Source of the DNA: Solibacillus daqui
GTDB lineage: Bacteria; Bacillota; Bacilli; Bacillales_A; Planococcaceae
Direction: 5' to 3'
Assembly: GCF_028747805.1 (NCBI RefSeq)
Contig: NZ_CP114887.1
Location: 2,783,501-2,847,500 of the forward strand
DNA length: 64,000 nucleotides
Below the pieces are notes generated by a model. That model ran no database searches, had not been told where the DNA came from, and was given only the letters and a program-made list of their open reading frames with translations. The position numbers were made by a program, and so were the translations under genes. The number at the start of each line of letters is the position of its first letter. Within the stretch, counting starts at the first letter, position 1. Below, in pieces: positions 28,002 to 38,117 of the stretch.

Positions 28002-30325
28002 TACTTTTTAAAACCTCCATCTAGTGCAATAGCTAGAACTTCTTCAGCTTGTGACACTAGTTTAAATGTGAGCTGCTCACGAACTGTTTCAGGAATATCA
28101 TCAATATCGCGCTCATTGTCTTTCGGAATAATAATCGTCGATAGTCCTGCACGATGCGCACTTAACGATTTTTCTTTAAGACCACCAATTGGTAATACGC
28201 GACCACGAAGCGTTACTTCACCTGTCATACCTACCTCGCGCTTAATTGCTTTACCAGTTATCGCTGAAACAATTGCTGTCGTCATCGTAATACCTGCAGA
28301 AGGACCATCTTTTGGTACAGCACCTTCTGGAACGTGAATATGAAAATCATGCTGCTCGAAATAATCTGCATCTATGCCTAAATCGTTCGTAAGTGTACGG
28401 ACATAAGATAGTGCGATTTGAGCAGACTCCTTCATCACATCACCAAGCTTCCCTGTTAATACTAACTTTCCTTTACCAGGCGCTAACGAAACCTCAATTT
28501 GAAGTGTATCGCCACCAACTGTTGTGTAAGCTAAACCTGTTGCTACACCAATTTGATTTTCCGTTTCGGCTTGACCGTAACGGAAGCGGTGTTTTCCTAG
28601 CATATCAACTAAGACTTTTGAAGACACGGTTACTTTTTTCTTATCACCAGAAACAATTATCTTCGCAGCTTTACGGCAAACCGTTGCAACTTGGCGTTCT
28701 AAGCCACGCACACCTGCTTCACGCGTATAGTAACGAATTAAATCAGTAATTGCTTCTTCCTTCATTAAAAATTGTGCCTTTTTTAAACCATGTTCCTTCA
28801 TTTGCTTCGGAACTAAATGGTTTTTCGTAATTTCCATCTTCTCATACTCTGTATAGCCTGCAATATTAATCACTTCCATACGGTCAAGAAGCGGCCCTGG
28901 AATTGTACTTAAATCATTCGCTGTTGCGATGAATAAAACATCATGTAAATTATATGGCTCTTCGATGTAGTGATCGCTGAATGTACCGTTTTGTTCAGGA
29001 TCTAATACTTCAAGCATCGCTGCTGATGGGTCTCCACGGAAATCATTCGACATTTTATCGATTTCATCAAGTAAAAATACAGGGTTTGTAGTACCCGCTT
29101 TTTTCATCCCTTGAATAATACGACCTGGCATCGCTCCAACATAAGTACGACGGTGACCACGAATTTCTGATTCATCACGCACGCCACCAAGTGAAATGCG
29201 GACAAATTTACGATCTAAACTTTCAGCAATTGATCGCGCTAAACTTGTTTTACCAACACCTGGAGGTCCCGCTAAACAAAGAATCGGACCACGCAATGAA
29301 TTCATTAATTGACGCACAGATAAATATTCTAACACACGCTCTTTCACTTTTTCTAATCCATCATGATCGCGGTTCAAAATTTCCTCTGCAATACCAATAT
29401 CAATACGGTCTTCTGTTTTTTCGCTCCAGGGAATCGATACTAGCCATTCAATATAATTACGAATAACACCGCTCTCTGCACTTGCTGCTGGCAACTTTTC
29501 ATAACGATCTAATTCTTTATACGCCACTTTTTGTGTTGATTCTGGCATGTCTGCAGCTTCGATCTTTTTACGTAGCTCTGAAATTTCACCTGTTTTGCCT
29601 TCGCGATCACCAAGTTCTGTTTGAATCGCTTTCATTTGTTCGCGTAGATAGTATTCTTTTTGCGTACGCTCCATCGCTTGCTTTACTTTTGAGCTAATTT
29701 TCTTTTCTAAATTTAAAATTTCTTGCTCATCATGTAGACGGATCATTAAATGATCTAAACGTTTTTTAATATTTGTAATCGCTAATACTTCTTGCTTTTC
29801 ACTAATTTTAAACGGCAAATGTGACGCAATTACATCTGCTAAACGCCCAGGCTCTTCAATATCTAATACCGATTCAATCGTTTCAGTCGTAATTTTATTC
29901 GATGATTTTGCATATTTTTCGAAGTATGTTAGCACTGTTCGCATTAATGCTTCCGTTTCAGAATCTTTATAATCTTCGTCCTCGAAAAGTTCTAAATCGG
30001 CAATTGTAAATTTGTCAGATTCTACGTAACGTAGCATTTTTGCTCGGTGTAAGCCTTCCACTAAAATACGTAATGTACCGTTTGGTAATTTTAGCATCTG
30101 CTTCACTTTGACTAATGTACCCATTTCAAATAAGTCTGATTTTACAGGAGATTCTACACGTAAATCTTTTTGTGTTACTAAAAAAATTGTGCTGTCCCCT
30201 AACATTGCATGTTCTAGTGCAGCGATTGAGCGCTCACGTCCCACGTCAATATGTAAAACCATCGTTGGGTATACTAAAAGACCTCTTAAAGGTAAAACTG
30301 GCATATTCGTTAATTTGTTTGTCAC
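28001..30325 (-). CDS. lon: ATP-dependent protease LonA
   Basis: AAA+ serine protease that degrades misfolded and regulatory proteins. Domains: N-terminal substrate domain ([20 protein letters not shown] at about residues 8-27), coiled coil near 185-250, AAA+ with Walker [10 protein letters not shown] (about 350) and Walker B FLLDEIDK, and a protease domain with the catalytic serine in PKDGPSAG (about 677) and the lysine about 43 residues on. I set the start at GTG 30325, since GGAGGTG lies 9 bases upstream. This gives 774 residues, the B. subtilis LonA length. The apparent ATG 6 codons earlier is part of that ribosome site. Confidence 0.97.
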   Translation of the reverse strand: MTNKLTNMPVLPLRGLLVYPTMVLHIDVGRERSIAALEHAMLGDSTIFLVTQKDLRVESPVKSDLFEMGTLVKVKQMLKLPNGTLRILVEGLHRAKMLRYVESDKFTIADLELFEDEDYKDSETEALMRTVLTYFEKYAKSSNKITTETIESVLDIEEPGRLADVIASHLPFKISEKQEVLAITNIKKRLDHLMIRLHDEQEILNLEKKISSKVKQAMERTQKEYYLREQMKAIQTELGDREGKTGEISELRKKIEAADMPESTQKVAYKELDRYEKLPAASAESGVIRNYIEWLVSIPWSEKTEDRIDIGIAEEILNRDHDGLEKVKERVLEYLSVRQLMNSLRGPILCLAGPPGVGKTSLARSIAESLDRKFVRISLGGVRDESEIRGHRRTYVGAMPGRIIQGMKKAGTTNPVFLLDEIDKMSNDFRGDPSAAMLEVLDPEQNGTFSDHYIEEPYNLHDVLFIATANDLSTIPGPLLDRMEVINIAGYTEYEKMEITKNHLVPKQMKEHGLKKAQFLMKEEAITDLIRYYTREAGVRGLERQVATVCRKAAKIIVSGDKKKVTVSSKVLVDMLGKHRFRYGQAETENQIGVATGLAYTTVGGDTLQIEVSLAPGKGKLVLTGKLGDVMKESAQIALSYVRTLTNDLGIDADYFEQHDFHIHVPEGAVPKDGPSAGITMTTAIVSAITGKAIKREVGMTGEVTLRGRVLPIGGLKEKSLSAHRAGLSTIIIPKDNERDIDDIPETVREQLTFKLVSQAEEVLAIALDGGFKK

Positions 30326-30439
30326 GCGGGTATTCACCTCCATCCAAATCTTTAAAAAAACCCGCATTTGTAGTATGTGTTAGTTTTTCATCAATTAAGC
30401 TTTGCTATACGTAGTCTCAATTTTTTCCGAGTTATTAAA

Positions 30440-30527
30440 AAATGTTCTTCAAAAAATCTGGGACATCAGCCAGCAGTTATCTTAATTCAGCGAGTTAAAT
30501 ATTCGCTTGAATTAAGTTTAATATTCC
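30440..30527. repeat. Dispersed structured repeat family 2, copy 1
   Basis: Shares AAAAAATCTGgGACATC followed by a hairpin with the copy at 45389-45517. Here the hairpin is CTTAATTCA.GCGA / TTCGC.TTGAATTAAG (30481-30516). Against the other copy an A-T pair replaces a G-C pair, so the stem is kept. It lies between clpX and lon. Confidence 0.6.
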
Positions 30528-30560
30528 AATTTATTGCCGATATGTATTTTCTTTTGTTAG

Positions 30561-30602
30561 AAAAAGCTGACTTTGGACTTGTTTATGAAGTCAAAGTCAG
30601 CT
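30561..30602 (-). terminator. Terminator after clpX
   Basis: Stem AGCTGACTTTG (30565-30575) / CAAAGTCAGCT (30592-30602) with an inner extension, followed on the minus strand by five T, 24 bp past the clpX stop. Confidence 0.85.
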
Positions 30603-30625
30603 ACATCATTGGATAACTTCAGCAA

Positions 30626-31897
30626 TTAAGCTGTTGTTTTTTCGTTATCATCTTTTGTATAGATTGTGCCGTCTTCTAATAATAGCTTTGGCTCTACTTT
30701 GTCGCGAATTGTTTCTGCTGTAATGATACATTTTTTAATATCTTCACGAGATGGTAGTTCAAACATTACATCTAGCATTGTCGCTTCAATAATTGAGCGT
30801 AAGCCACGAGCACCTGTTTTACGTTCGATAGCTAATTTTGCAATTTCAACTAACGCTTCTTCCTCGAATTCAAGCTCTACATGATCAAGTTCCAACATTT
30901 TTTGGTATTGTTTAGCTAACGCATTTTTCGGCTCTGTTAAGATTTGAACTAATGCATCTACATCTAACTGTTCCAATGTAGCTAACACTGGTAAACGTCC
31001 GATAAACTCTGGAATTAAACCAAATTTTAATAAGTCTTCAGGAATTAATTGAGACATTAATGAACCATCTTCATCATTCCCCTTATTTGGGTTTGTACCA
31101 AAGCCGATTACTTTCTCACCTTGACGACGTTTAATAATCGTATCAATACCGTCAAACGCACCACCTACGATAAATAGGATGTTCGAAGTATCGATTTGTA
31201 AAAACTCTTGGTGTGGGTGCTTTCGGCCACCTTGTGGAGGAACGCTTGCAACTGTACCTTCTAGAATTTTTAGTAATGCTTGTTGCACACCTTCACCTGA
31301 AACATCGCGTGTAATCGATGGGTTTTCAGATTTACGTGCTACTTTGTCGATTTCATCGATATAAATAATCCCTTTTTCAGCACGTTCAATATCGTAATCT
31401 GCTGCTTGGATTAATTTTAGTAAGATATTTTCTACGTCTTCACCAACGTAACCAGCTTCTGTTAGGCTCGTTGCATCTGCAATAGCAAATGGCACGTTTA
31501 AAATACGTGCTAACGTTTGGGCTAGTAATGTTTTACCACTTCCCGTTGGACCGATTAAAACGATATTTGATTTTGATAATTCCACATCATCAATTTTTGA
31601 ATTTGAATTAATGCGTTTATAGTGATTATAAACAGCAACTGCTAATGCTTTTTTTGCACGCTCTTGACCGATTACATATTCACCTAAAATATTTAAAATC
31701 TCTTTAGGTTTTGGAATATCTTGGAATTCGATTTCTTCCTCAATCCCTAACTCCTCGACTACAATTTCTGAGCATAATTCGATACATTCATCACAAATAT
31801 ATACACCTGGCCCTGCAACCAGCTTTCGAACTTGTTCTTGTGGCTTACCACAAAAAGAGCATTTTAAATTGCCTTTTTCATCATTAAATTTAAACAA
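30626..31897 (-). CDS. clpX: ClpX ATPase subunit of ClpXP protease
   Basis: AAA+ unfoldase that recognises substrates and feeds them to ClpP. The 423-residue protein has the N-terminal zinc-binding domain CSFCGKP...CDECIELC (residues about 14-42), Walker A GPTGSGKT (about 115), Walker [10 protein letters not shown], and the ClpP-binding IGF loop in VIGFGTNPN (about 267). It starts at TTG with GGGGTGA upstream. It lies between tig and lon, as in B. subtilis, with its own promoter and terminator. Confidence 0.98.
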   Translation of the reverse strand: MFKFNDEKGNLKCSFCGKPQEQVRKLVAGPGVYICDECIELCSEIVVEELGIEEEIEFQDIPKPKEILNILGEYVIGQERAKKALAVAVYNHYKRINSNSKIDDVELSKSNIVLIGPTGSGKTLLAQTLARILNVPFAIADATSLTEAGYVGEDVENILLKLIQAADYDIERAEKGIIYIDEIDKVARKSENPSITRDVSGEGVQQALLKILEGTVASVPPQGGRKHPHQEFLQIDTSNILFIVGGAFDGIDTIIKRRQGEKVIGFGTNPNKGNDEDGSLMSQLIPEDLLKFGLIPEFIGRLPVLATLEQLDVDALVQILTEPKNALAKQYQKMLELDHVELEFEEEALVEIAKLAIERKTGARGLRSIIEATMLDVMFELPSREDIKKCIITAETIRDKVEPKLLLEDGTIYTKDDNEKTTA

Positions 31898-31923
31898 TTC
31901 GGTTCACCCCTATTCAAGCAACA

Positions 31924-31952
31924 ATCTTACAAGATTCTATTCGTTTTATCAA
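31924..31952 (-). promoter_or_regulatory. Sigma-A promoter of clpX
   Basis: Minus strand TTGATA (31947-31952), 17-base spacer, TAAGAT (31924-31929), about 27 bases before the clpX start codon. Confidence 0.7.
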
Positions 31953-32137
31953 ATATATTGACTGCACGACGTTACTTCGTTGTTTTAAAATATTATATTT
32001 CAATATTGTGAGAATACTAGGTAAATTACAAAAATTGATAATGTCCTAGCTTTCTAACAATAGGAAAATATATTTCTATGTATGTATTATGTCATATTTC
32101 ATCATTATGTAAAATCAGAAGCATTTATGTGATAAAA

Positions 32138-32164
32138 CAAGGCACGGCAAAAAACCGTACCTTG
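32138..32164 (-). terminator. Terminator downstream of tig
   Basis: 10-bp stem CAAGGCACGG / CCGTACCTTG (one G-U wobble) with TTTTA after it on the minus strand, about 140 bp past tig. Confidence 0.7.
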
Positions 32165-32304
32165 TTATCATCTACTATATAATTGAGTTTTCATTCCTTA
32201 AATTTCAATAAACAATCGCCCAATGAAATCAAGTAAAAAATTGCTATCCATTCCTTACCATGGTGAATAAATAGCCTTTTCTATTGAATATAAATCAAAA
32301 GATA

Positions 32305-33591
32305 TTAGTTGATTTTAGCGTTTTCTACTAAGAACTCAACTGTTTTTTGTGTGCGGATATCGTTCTCAAGGATCGATGTACCACCTAAAGCAGTTAGGAT
32401 TTGGTCTTTGTCCATACCAAATTGTGCAGCCATTTTTTCGATTTCTGTATTGATATCTTCTTCAGATACTTCGATGCCTTCAGCTTGACCGATTGCTTCT
32501 AATACTAAAGAAACTTTTACGCGACCGCCCGCTTCTTCTGCCATTTGAGCGCGTAATGCAGCCTCATCTTGACCTGAGAATTGGTAGTAAAGGTCTAGGT
32601 TCATACCTTGCATTTGTAAACGTTGACCAAATTCTTGGATCATACGGTCTACTTCAGTGTTGATCATGCCTTGTGGAATTTCAACTTCTGTGTTTTCAGC
32701 AGCTTTTTCAACTAACTCATCACGTAAAGTTGCTTCAACGTCAGCTTCTTTGTTAGCGATTGTAGTTTCTTTTAATTTAGCTTTTAAAGCTTCTACAGTT
32801 TCAACTTCTGGGTCGATTTCTTTAGCGAACTCATCTGTTAATTCTGGTAATACTTTTGTTTTTACTTCTTTAATGTTTACCACGAATTTCGCTTCTTTAC
32901 CAGCTAATTCAGCAGCGTGGTACTCTTCTGGGAAAGTAACTAAAACGTCTTTTGTTTCGCCAGCTTTAGCACCGATTAATTGTTCTTCGAAGCCTGGGAT
33001 GAATGAACCAGAACCGATTTCTAATGGGTAGTCTTCACCTTTACCACCTTCGAATGCTTCGTCACCTACGAAACCTTCGAAATCGATTACAGCTGTATCG
33101 AATTCTACGATAGCTTCATCTTCTTTAATTTCTAATTCAGCTTTTTTCGCTAATTCAGCGTCAATCATAGATTGAATCTCTTCATCAGTTACTTCAGCAG
33201 ATTGTTTCGTTACTTCTAAACCTTTGTATTCGCCTAATTTTGGTTCTGGTTTCACTGTTACTGTTGCAGTGTAAGTGAAGTCAGCACCTTTAGCGAAGTT
33301 TTCTGTACCAGCGATTTCTGGGTAGTCAACTGGCTCGATACCAGCTTCATCTAATGCTACTGGGTATGAAGAGTTAATCACGATTTCTAAAGCATCTTGG
33401 TATAATGCTTCTACACCGTACATTTTTTCGAATACTGGACGAGGCATTTTTCCTTTACGGAAACCTGGTACGTTAATTTGTTTTACAACTTTTTTGAAAG
33501 CTTGGTCTAAAGCTTTATCAACTTCTACAGCTTCTACTGTAACTGTTAATAAACCTTCGTTACCTTCTTGTTTTTCCCATTTTACTGACAT
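32305..33591 (-). CDS. tig: Trigger factor chaperone
   Basis: Ribosome-associated chaperone and prolyl isomerase acting on nascent chains. The 428-residue protein has the ribosome-binding signature GFRKGKMPRPVFEK (about residues 43-56), a FKBP-type PPIase domain (about 150-240, with VIDFEGFVGDEAFEGGKGED) and the helical C-terminal substrate domain. Strong ribosome site GGAGGTAA. Codon use is highly biased, as expected for an abundant protein. It has its own promoter upstream. Confidence 0.98.
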   Translation of the reverse strand: MSVKWEKQEGNEGLLTVTVEAVEVDKALDQAFKKVVKQINVPGFRKGKMPRPVFEKMYGVEALYQDALEIVINSSYPVALDEAGIEPVDYPEIAGTENFAKGADFTYTATVTVKPEPKLGEYKGLEVTKQSAEVTDEEIQSMIDAELAKKAELEIKEDEAIVEFDTAVIDFEGFVGDEAFEGGKGEDYPLEIGSGSFIPGFEEQLIGAKAGETKDVLVTFPEEYHAAELAGKEAKFVVNIKEVKTKVLPELTDEFAKEIDPEVETVEALKAKLKETTIANKEADVEATLRDELVEKAAENTEVEIPQGMINTEVDRMIQEFGQRLQMQGMNLDLYYQFSGQDEAALRAQMAEEAGGRVKVSLVLEAIGQAEGIEVSEEDINTEIEKMAAQFGMDKDQILTALGGTSILENDIRTQKTVEFLVENAKIN

Positions 33592-33661
33592 GTATAATTA
33601 CCTCCAAAATTAACTTTCGTTTGATTTACAACTGTCATATATATTGTTTGACAACCATTTT

Positions 33662-33689
33662 AGTATAACATAGATGCACAATGTTTCAA
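33662..33689 (-). promoter_or_regulatory. Sigma-A promoter of tig
   Basis: Minus strand TTGAAA (33684-33689), 16-base spacer, TATACT (33662-33667), about 70 bases before tig. Confidence 0.65.
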
Positions 33690-33698
33690 CAATTTTCA

Positions 33699-34676
33699 CT
33701 ACCGTTGTAAATCGGTCATATATTCTAATTTTTGTAAAAAATCCTCAAGTTCATCATGGGCTTCTAGTATTTCGCCGAACATTGTTTTCACGAAATTAAC
33801 GTAACTATTTGCTACATCTTCACTATTGTAGCCGCTCCACTCAAATGGGTACAGCACAATTGCATGTTTGGCTACTAAATGGTTTACAGCCTCAAGCATC
33901 GTAGGATCTTGCTCCAGCATCTCTGTTATATGCACCATCACTTCTTGAAATTGTGGCAGCTTCGTTGGTAATTCCAACTGAGCAGGATTTATTGTATCCA
34001 TGTGATTAAACTTTGCAAGCGCAATTGGTATATTTACTTGTTGTTCTACTAATAAAATCAGTAACAAACTTTGAATAAACGGATGAACAGATTCGGTTTC
34101 GATGATAATCTTTAATTCTTCCACAAATGGTCGAATGTTTATATCTGTCATTTCATGAATTTGTAATAACTGCTGTTGCACAGTAAGTTGTAAAAAAAGA
34201 TGTGCGTCAAAATCATCATCATCTTCATCGATTGTTGTTTGCAATAAATGCGCCTCTTGGTTTTCGGCAATTTCAGCATTTAATTTTTTTAAACGTGTAA
34301 ACTTGTCAATTTCATCGCTTGGAATAATATCTTCATCTAATAGAGACTGAATGATTTTTTCTACTTGTTTAAACTGACGAAGCTGCATACAAATCGTTAA
34401 ATATAATTCCATTACTTCAAAGTACATGTTCGGCCCTTTTGCGAGTATGTCCTCACAAATTTCTTTCGCACGCTCATAACTTTTCGTTTCATAAAGTGAA
34501 TATGCAAAAACACTCAATGAAACTTCATCACCTTCCTCTAAAAGCAATGCCTGTTCAAACAATTCATTCGCATCATGATAACGATTTAGCTCAGCTAAAG
34601 ATTTGGCCTCATTGAATAATCGCTCAACAGTACCCGGAAATAAAATAACTTTCCGCGATGATTTATTATTTTCCAT
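33699..34676 (-). CDS. TPR-repeat protein, YsoA-like
   Basis: A 325-residue soluble protein with N-terminal tetratricopeptide repeats (LFNEAKSLAELNRYHDANELFEQALLLEEGD-type register near residues 15-45, then SVFAYSLYETKSYERAKEICED) and an acidic middle with a DEDDDDFD run. TPR proteins are protein-binding scaffolds; no catalytic motif is seen. It lies directly upstream of tig, the position of ysoA in B. subtilis, and the size agrees. Function unknown. Confidence 0.75.
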   Translation of the reverse strand: MENNKSSRKVILFPGTVERLFNEAKSLAELNRYHDANELFEQALLLEEGDEVSLSVFAYSLYETKSYERAKEICEDILAKGPNMYFEVMELYLTICMQLRQFKQVEKIIQSLLDEDIIPSDEIDKFTRLKKLNAEIAENQEAHLLQTTIDEDDDDFDAHLFLQLTVQQQLLQIHEMTDINIRPFVEELKIIIETESVHPFIQSLLLILLVEQQVNIPIALAKFNHMDTINPAQLELPTKLPQFQEVMVHITEMLEQDPTMLEAVNHLVAKHAIVLYPFEWSGYNSEDVANSYVNFVKTMFGEILEAHDELEDFLQKLEYMTDLQR

Positions 34677-34927
34677 CTAGTTCAACTCCAATAATTGTGA
34701 AGTAGTATAATGTCACTATTTGTATCAAAACTATATCACACTAATATTTTATTAATCATGGCTTTAAAATTCACAAATTTAATATTTATCATAATTTACA
34801 TTAATTGAAAAAAGTATATACTAAGTAATAAGATACATATAATTCTCTCATTTTCCTTTTTACATAATTCATTATTCCCGTTCAGTTCAGTAAATAATCT
34901 AATTTATTATATAAAGGGGCGTTTCAA

Positions 34928-35386
34928 ATGGTTGTACTTTCTGAAAATGTACTATTAGAGTTTAAGCCACGTTTCGAAAAGTCTTTAGAAAATTTACCGA
35001 TTACCGTTGTTAGTCGTAGTACTGCGATTGTCAATGAATCCGAATATCCTGTTAAATTCGATTTTATTACTGAGACATTAGTTGATTACAAGAAGCAAGT
35101 GGTGACAACAAATATTATTAAAATCGAAGGAACGATTCCAGGATCAATTAAAATCGGTGCACTTCTGGTTGTTCCTCAACATTTATACATCACTTGTGAA
35201 TATGAAATTTTATCAATTACAAACAATGAATTAAAAACTTTAATTCAAAATGAAAATCCGATGTTATTATATAGTAACTGGCTACTTGAAGCGATTGAAA
35301 ACGAAACATTGGTATTAGAGGTAAAAACAGATACAGGACAAACAGTAGATTGGCCTGTAGGAATTAAAAACGCATATTTCTTATAA
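34928..35386 (+). CDS. Conserved-looking protein of unknown function
   Basis: A 152-residue soluble protein with AAAGGGGC before its ATG and its own terminator. It appears all-beta: alternating short hydrophobic strands such as VVTTNIIKIEGTIPGSIKIG and GALLVVPQHLYITCEYEIL, with no signal peptide or membrane segment. It is a single-gene unit between ysoA and proC. I do not recognise the family; a structural or spore-associated role would be guesswork. Confidence 0.7.
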   Translation: MVVLSENVLLEFKPRFEKSLENLPITVVSRSTAIVNESEYPVKFDFITETLVDYKKQVVTTNIIKIEGTIPGSIKIGALLVVPQHLYITCEYEILSITNNELKTLIQNENPMLLYSNWLLEAIENETLVLEVKTDTGQTVDWPVGIKNAYFL

Positions 35387-35395
35387 TATTTTGGA

Positions 35396-35422
35396 GATGC
35401 TAATCATTTAGCATCTTTTTTT
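35396..35422 (+). terminator. Terminator after the 152-residue gene
   Basis: Stem GATGCTAA / TTAGCATC with a short loop followed by seven T. Confidence 0.85.
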
Positions 35423-35544
35423 CTTTTATACCGCTTTTGTTTTTCAATATACCCATTTCAATTTAAATTTTCTAATGTCTATTGTATACTAATCGCTATG
35501 CACATTTCAGTAGATTTATATAAATGAAAGAAGGAATACGTAAC

Positions 35545-36354
35545 ATGAAATATGGATTTATCGGGCTTGGCAATATGGCGAGCGCTATTATACATGGAAT
35601 GATTACAAGTGAATACTTTGTGCCAACAAATGTATATGGGATTAATAGATCTATCGAAAAAACAGAAAATTTAATTGATAAATATGCTATTCAAGCAGCT
35701 ACTTCTATAGAACAATTAGCAAATGAAGTCGACGTCATCATACTTGCAATAAAGCCACAAATGTTCGAAGATGTTTTGCCAACAATTAAGAAACATTTAA
35801 CTGACAAGCACATCATAATTTCTATCGCAGCTGGAAAATCACTAGAATATTTACACGAACAATTAGGTAATGACACAACAATTTTCCGTGTAATGCCAAA
35901 TATTAATGCAACAATTGGTGCTTCAACAAGCTGCTATTCTACCCTTAATGCCAGCCAAACACATAAGGAGTTAGTTGAACAATTATTTTCAACAATAGGT
36001 TCAATTGTGGAACTACCAGAAAATTTATTCTCGATTTTTACATCAATTGGTTGTTCTTCACCTGCTTTTACCTACCTTTACATTGATTCATTGGCTCGCG
36101 CTGCTGTTCGCGAAGGAATGCCTAAGGATATGGCATTAGAAATTGCGGCAAGTTCGGTATTAGGTAGTGCAAAAATGGTACTAGAATCCGATTCGCATCC
36201 ATGGGCTTTAATCGACCAAGTTTGTTCACCAGGTGGCACTACGATTCAAGGTGTTACTTCACTTCAAGTAAATCATTTCGAAAGTACCATTTATGAAGCT
36301 GTAGATGCTGTCACTACGAAAGACGCATTGATTCAAAAACAAACTGTAAAATAA
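35545..36354 (+). CDS. proC: Pyrroline-5-carboxylate reductase
   Basis: Reduces pyrroline-5-carboxylate to proline with NAD(P)H. The 269-residue protein starts MKYGFIGLGNMASAIIHGMI with the Rossmann motif GLGNMAS, and has IILAIKPQ, VMPNINATIGAS and near the C-terminus the family signature PGGTTIQGVTSL. I chose the ATG at 35545 with GAAGGA upstream rather than the ATG seven codons earlier, which has no ribosome site and would extend past the family N-terminus. It stands alone with no other proline genes nearby. Confidence 0.95.
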   Translation: MKYGFIGLGNMASAIIHGMITSEYFVPTNVYGINRSIEKTENLIDKYAIQAATSIEQLANEVDVIILAIKPQMFEDVLPTIKKHLTDKHIIISIAAGKSLEYLHEQLGNDTTIFRVMPNINATIGASTSCYSTLNASQTHKELVEQLFSTIGSIVELPENLFSIFTSIGCSSPAFTYLYIDSLARAAVREGMPKDMALEIAASSVLGSAKMVLESDSHPWALIDQVCSPGGTTIQGVTSLQVNHFESTIYEAVDAVTTKDALIQKQTVK

Positions 36355-36399
36355 TTAGGAGAATAATTATTTCACTTTGGCTATTTTTAATTAGATACT

Positions 36400-36500
36400 T
36401 TCTGCTACGCTACGAGTGGCCAACACGATGTTGGTCACGAATGCATAGCCACACCATGGGGCACTCTTAGTATTTGTACCCCTTTTTTGATGGGAGTGCC
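36400..36500. repeat. Dispersed structured repeat family 1, copy B
   Basis: Shares the middle module of copy A, 3249-3315: CCAACA-CGA-TGTTGG (A has CCAGCA-CGA-TGCTGG) and GAATGC..GTATTT enclosing GCCACA-cca-TGGGGC (A has GTCACA-CGA-TGTGAC). Paired changes keep both stems. The outer ends differ from copies A and C. It lies downstream of proC. Confidence 0.7.
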
Positions 36501-36759
36501 TTCAAAGTTTTGAATAAAAGCTTTGCAATTAGTAACTGCAGGAACAACCCATTTTCACCTACCTGTTTGCCCTCCTAAATGTATTATGTGCCCCTATTCC
36601 TACTCTCTCTCCGCAACCCCAAAGTTTTGTAAAAGCTGATTAGAAAAAATCCCTCCATGCTACAGTGAACCCCCATAGTTCCCCAACCCTTTTCAAACTA
36701 ATTTTAATCCACTGGCTAACCCTCTCCCAAATTAGGACCTTCCCATTATTTCTTTACAA

Positions 36760-36788
36760 TTGACACAATCAAAAAAAATTTTTATAAA
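36760..36788 (+). promoter_or_regulatory. Sigma-A promoter of the carboxyspermidine pair
   Basis: Consensus TTGACA (36760-36765), 17-base AT-rich spacer with an A8 tract, TATAAA (36783-36788). It gives a leader of about 85 bases. Confidence 0.85.
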
Positions 36789-36881
36789 ACATAATTGCTA
36801 ACTTTAATACTATTTTATATAATCAATCTTGTTTCGAATTGAAACAACTCTATAAAAGATGATTGGGAGCGTGACAAGAAA

Positions 36882-38117
36882 TTGGGTAAAGCATTGATTA
36901 TTGGAGCTGGCGGTGTAGCTAGCGTAGTGGTACACAAATGTGTACAAAACTCTGAAGTATTCGAAGAGATTATGATCGCGAGTCGAACAAAATCTAAGTG
37001 CGATGCTTTGAAGGAAAAATTAGATGGTGGTAAAACGATTATCCACACAGCACAGGTGGATGCGGATAACACTGAAGAACTAATTGACCTAATCAATGGA
37101 TTTAAACCAGATGTGGTAATTAACGTAGCTTTACCATATCAAGACTTAACTATTATGGATGCATGTTTAGCAACGAAGACTCACTATGTAGATACAGCTA
37201 ACTACGAGCCTTTAGAGACAGCTAAATTCGAATATAAATGGCAATGGGCTTATAAAGAGCGTTTTGAAGAAGCTGGTATCACAGCACTTCTAGGTTCTGG
37301 TTTCGACCCAGGCGTAACAGGCGTATTCACAGCGCATGCACAAAAGCATCACTTCGATGAAATTCACTACATCGATATCGTGGATGCAAACGGTGGCGAC
37401 CATGGCCTTCCATTCGCAACAAACTTCAATCCAGAAATCAACATTCGTGAAATCACAGCGAATGGTCGTTTTTGGAAAGAAGGAGAATGGGTTGAAACAA
37501 AACCTTTAGAGCACAAAATGGTATACAACTTACCAGAAATCGGCGAAAAAGATTGCTACCTTCTATACCATGAAGAATTAGAATCTTTAGCGAAAAACAT
37601 TAAAGGATTAAAACAAATCCGCTTCTGGATGACATTTGGTCAAAAATATTTAACACATTTAAACGTGCTTGAAAACGTTGGAATGACTTCAATCGAGCCA
37701 ATCGAATTCCAAGGCCAAATGATTCAACCAATTCAGTTCTTAAAAGCTGTTTTACCAGACCCTGCAACACTAGGTCCACTAACTAAAGGTAAAACAAACA
37801 TCGGATGTATCGTTCGCGGTATTAAAGATGGCGAAGAAAAAACATATTATGTATACAACATATGTGACCACCAAGAGTGCTACCAAGAGGTTGGCTCACA
37901 AGCAATTTCATACACAACAGGTGTACCAGCAATGATTGGTGCAATGCTTGTGATGAACGGCGAGTGGCAAAAACCAGGTGTTTGGAACGTAGAAGACTTC
38001 AATCCAGACCCATTCATGGATGCGCTAAACAAATGGGGCTTACCATGGCAAGAAACAGAAAATCCAGATTTAGTAGACTTAGACTTCACAAACCCTAGCA
38101 AAGAGGTTAAATCATAA
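36882..38117 (+). CDS. Carboxynorspermidine/carboxyspermidine dehydrogenase (saccharopine dehydrogenase family)
   Basis: Condenses aspartate semialdehyde with a diamine (putrescine or 1,3-diaminopropane) and reduces the imine, giving carboxyspermidine or carboxynorspermidine. The 411-residue protein begins GKALIIGAGGVASVVVHKC, an NAD(P)-binding fold, and has LLGSGFDPGVTGVFTAH (about residues 137-153), typical of the Lys9-like family. The best start in frame is TTG at 36882; GGGAG lies 12 bases upstream, a slightly long gap. Its stop overlaps the decarboxylase start by one base. The decarboxylase next door fixes the pathway; which diamine is used cannot be read from sequence. Confidence 0.92.
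   Translation: MGKALIIGAGGVASVVVHKCVQNSEVFEEIMIASRTKSKCDALKEKLDGGKTIIHTAQVDADNTEELIDLINGFKPDVVINVALPYQDLTIMDACLATKTHYVDTANYEPLETAKFEYKWQWAYKERFEEAGITALLGSGFDPGVTGVFTAHAQKHHFDEIHYIDIVDANGGDHGLPFATNFNPEINIREITANGRFWKEGEWVETKPLEHKMVYNLPEIGEKDCYLLYHEELESLAKNIKGLKQIRFWMTFGQKYLTHLNVLENVGMTSIEPIEFQGQMIQPIQFLKAVLPDPATLGPLTKGKTNIGCIVRGIKDGEEKTYYVYNICDHQECYQEVGSQAISYTTGVPAMIGAMLVMNGEWQKPGVWNVEDFNPDPFMDALNKWGLPWQETENPDLVDLDFTNPSKEVKS

Larger units (their letters stand above)
31898..32304. other. Intergenic region between tig and clpX
   Basis: Holds the clpX promoter (31924-31952) and the tig terminator (32138-32164). The rest, including 32165-32304, is AT-rich with no recognisable gene. Confidence 0.7.
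36355..36881. other. Intergenic region with repeat copy and C-rich tract
   Basis: Contains copy B of repeat family 1 (36400-36500), then about 210 bp (36541-36755) with marked strand asymmetry: many C-runs (CCCC, CCCTC, CCCCC) and few G. The promoter of the spermidine pair follows at 36760-36788. No gene is seen. On the minus strand the tract carries four G-runs near 36655-36695. Confidence 0.6.

Noticed and set aside
28393..28749. 118-codon frame opposite lon
   Set aside because: Shadow frame; composition and lack of a ribosome site argue against a gene.
30325..30367. Upstream ATG starts for lon
   Set aside because: They overlap GGAGGTG, which serves the GTG at 30325; the resulting 774 residues match LonA.
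32657..33031. 124-codon frame opposite tig
   Set aside because: Shadow of highly biased tig codons, giving a Ser/Thr-rich nonsense product.
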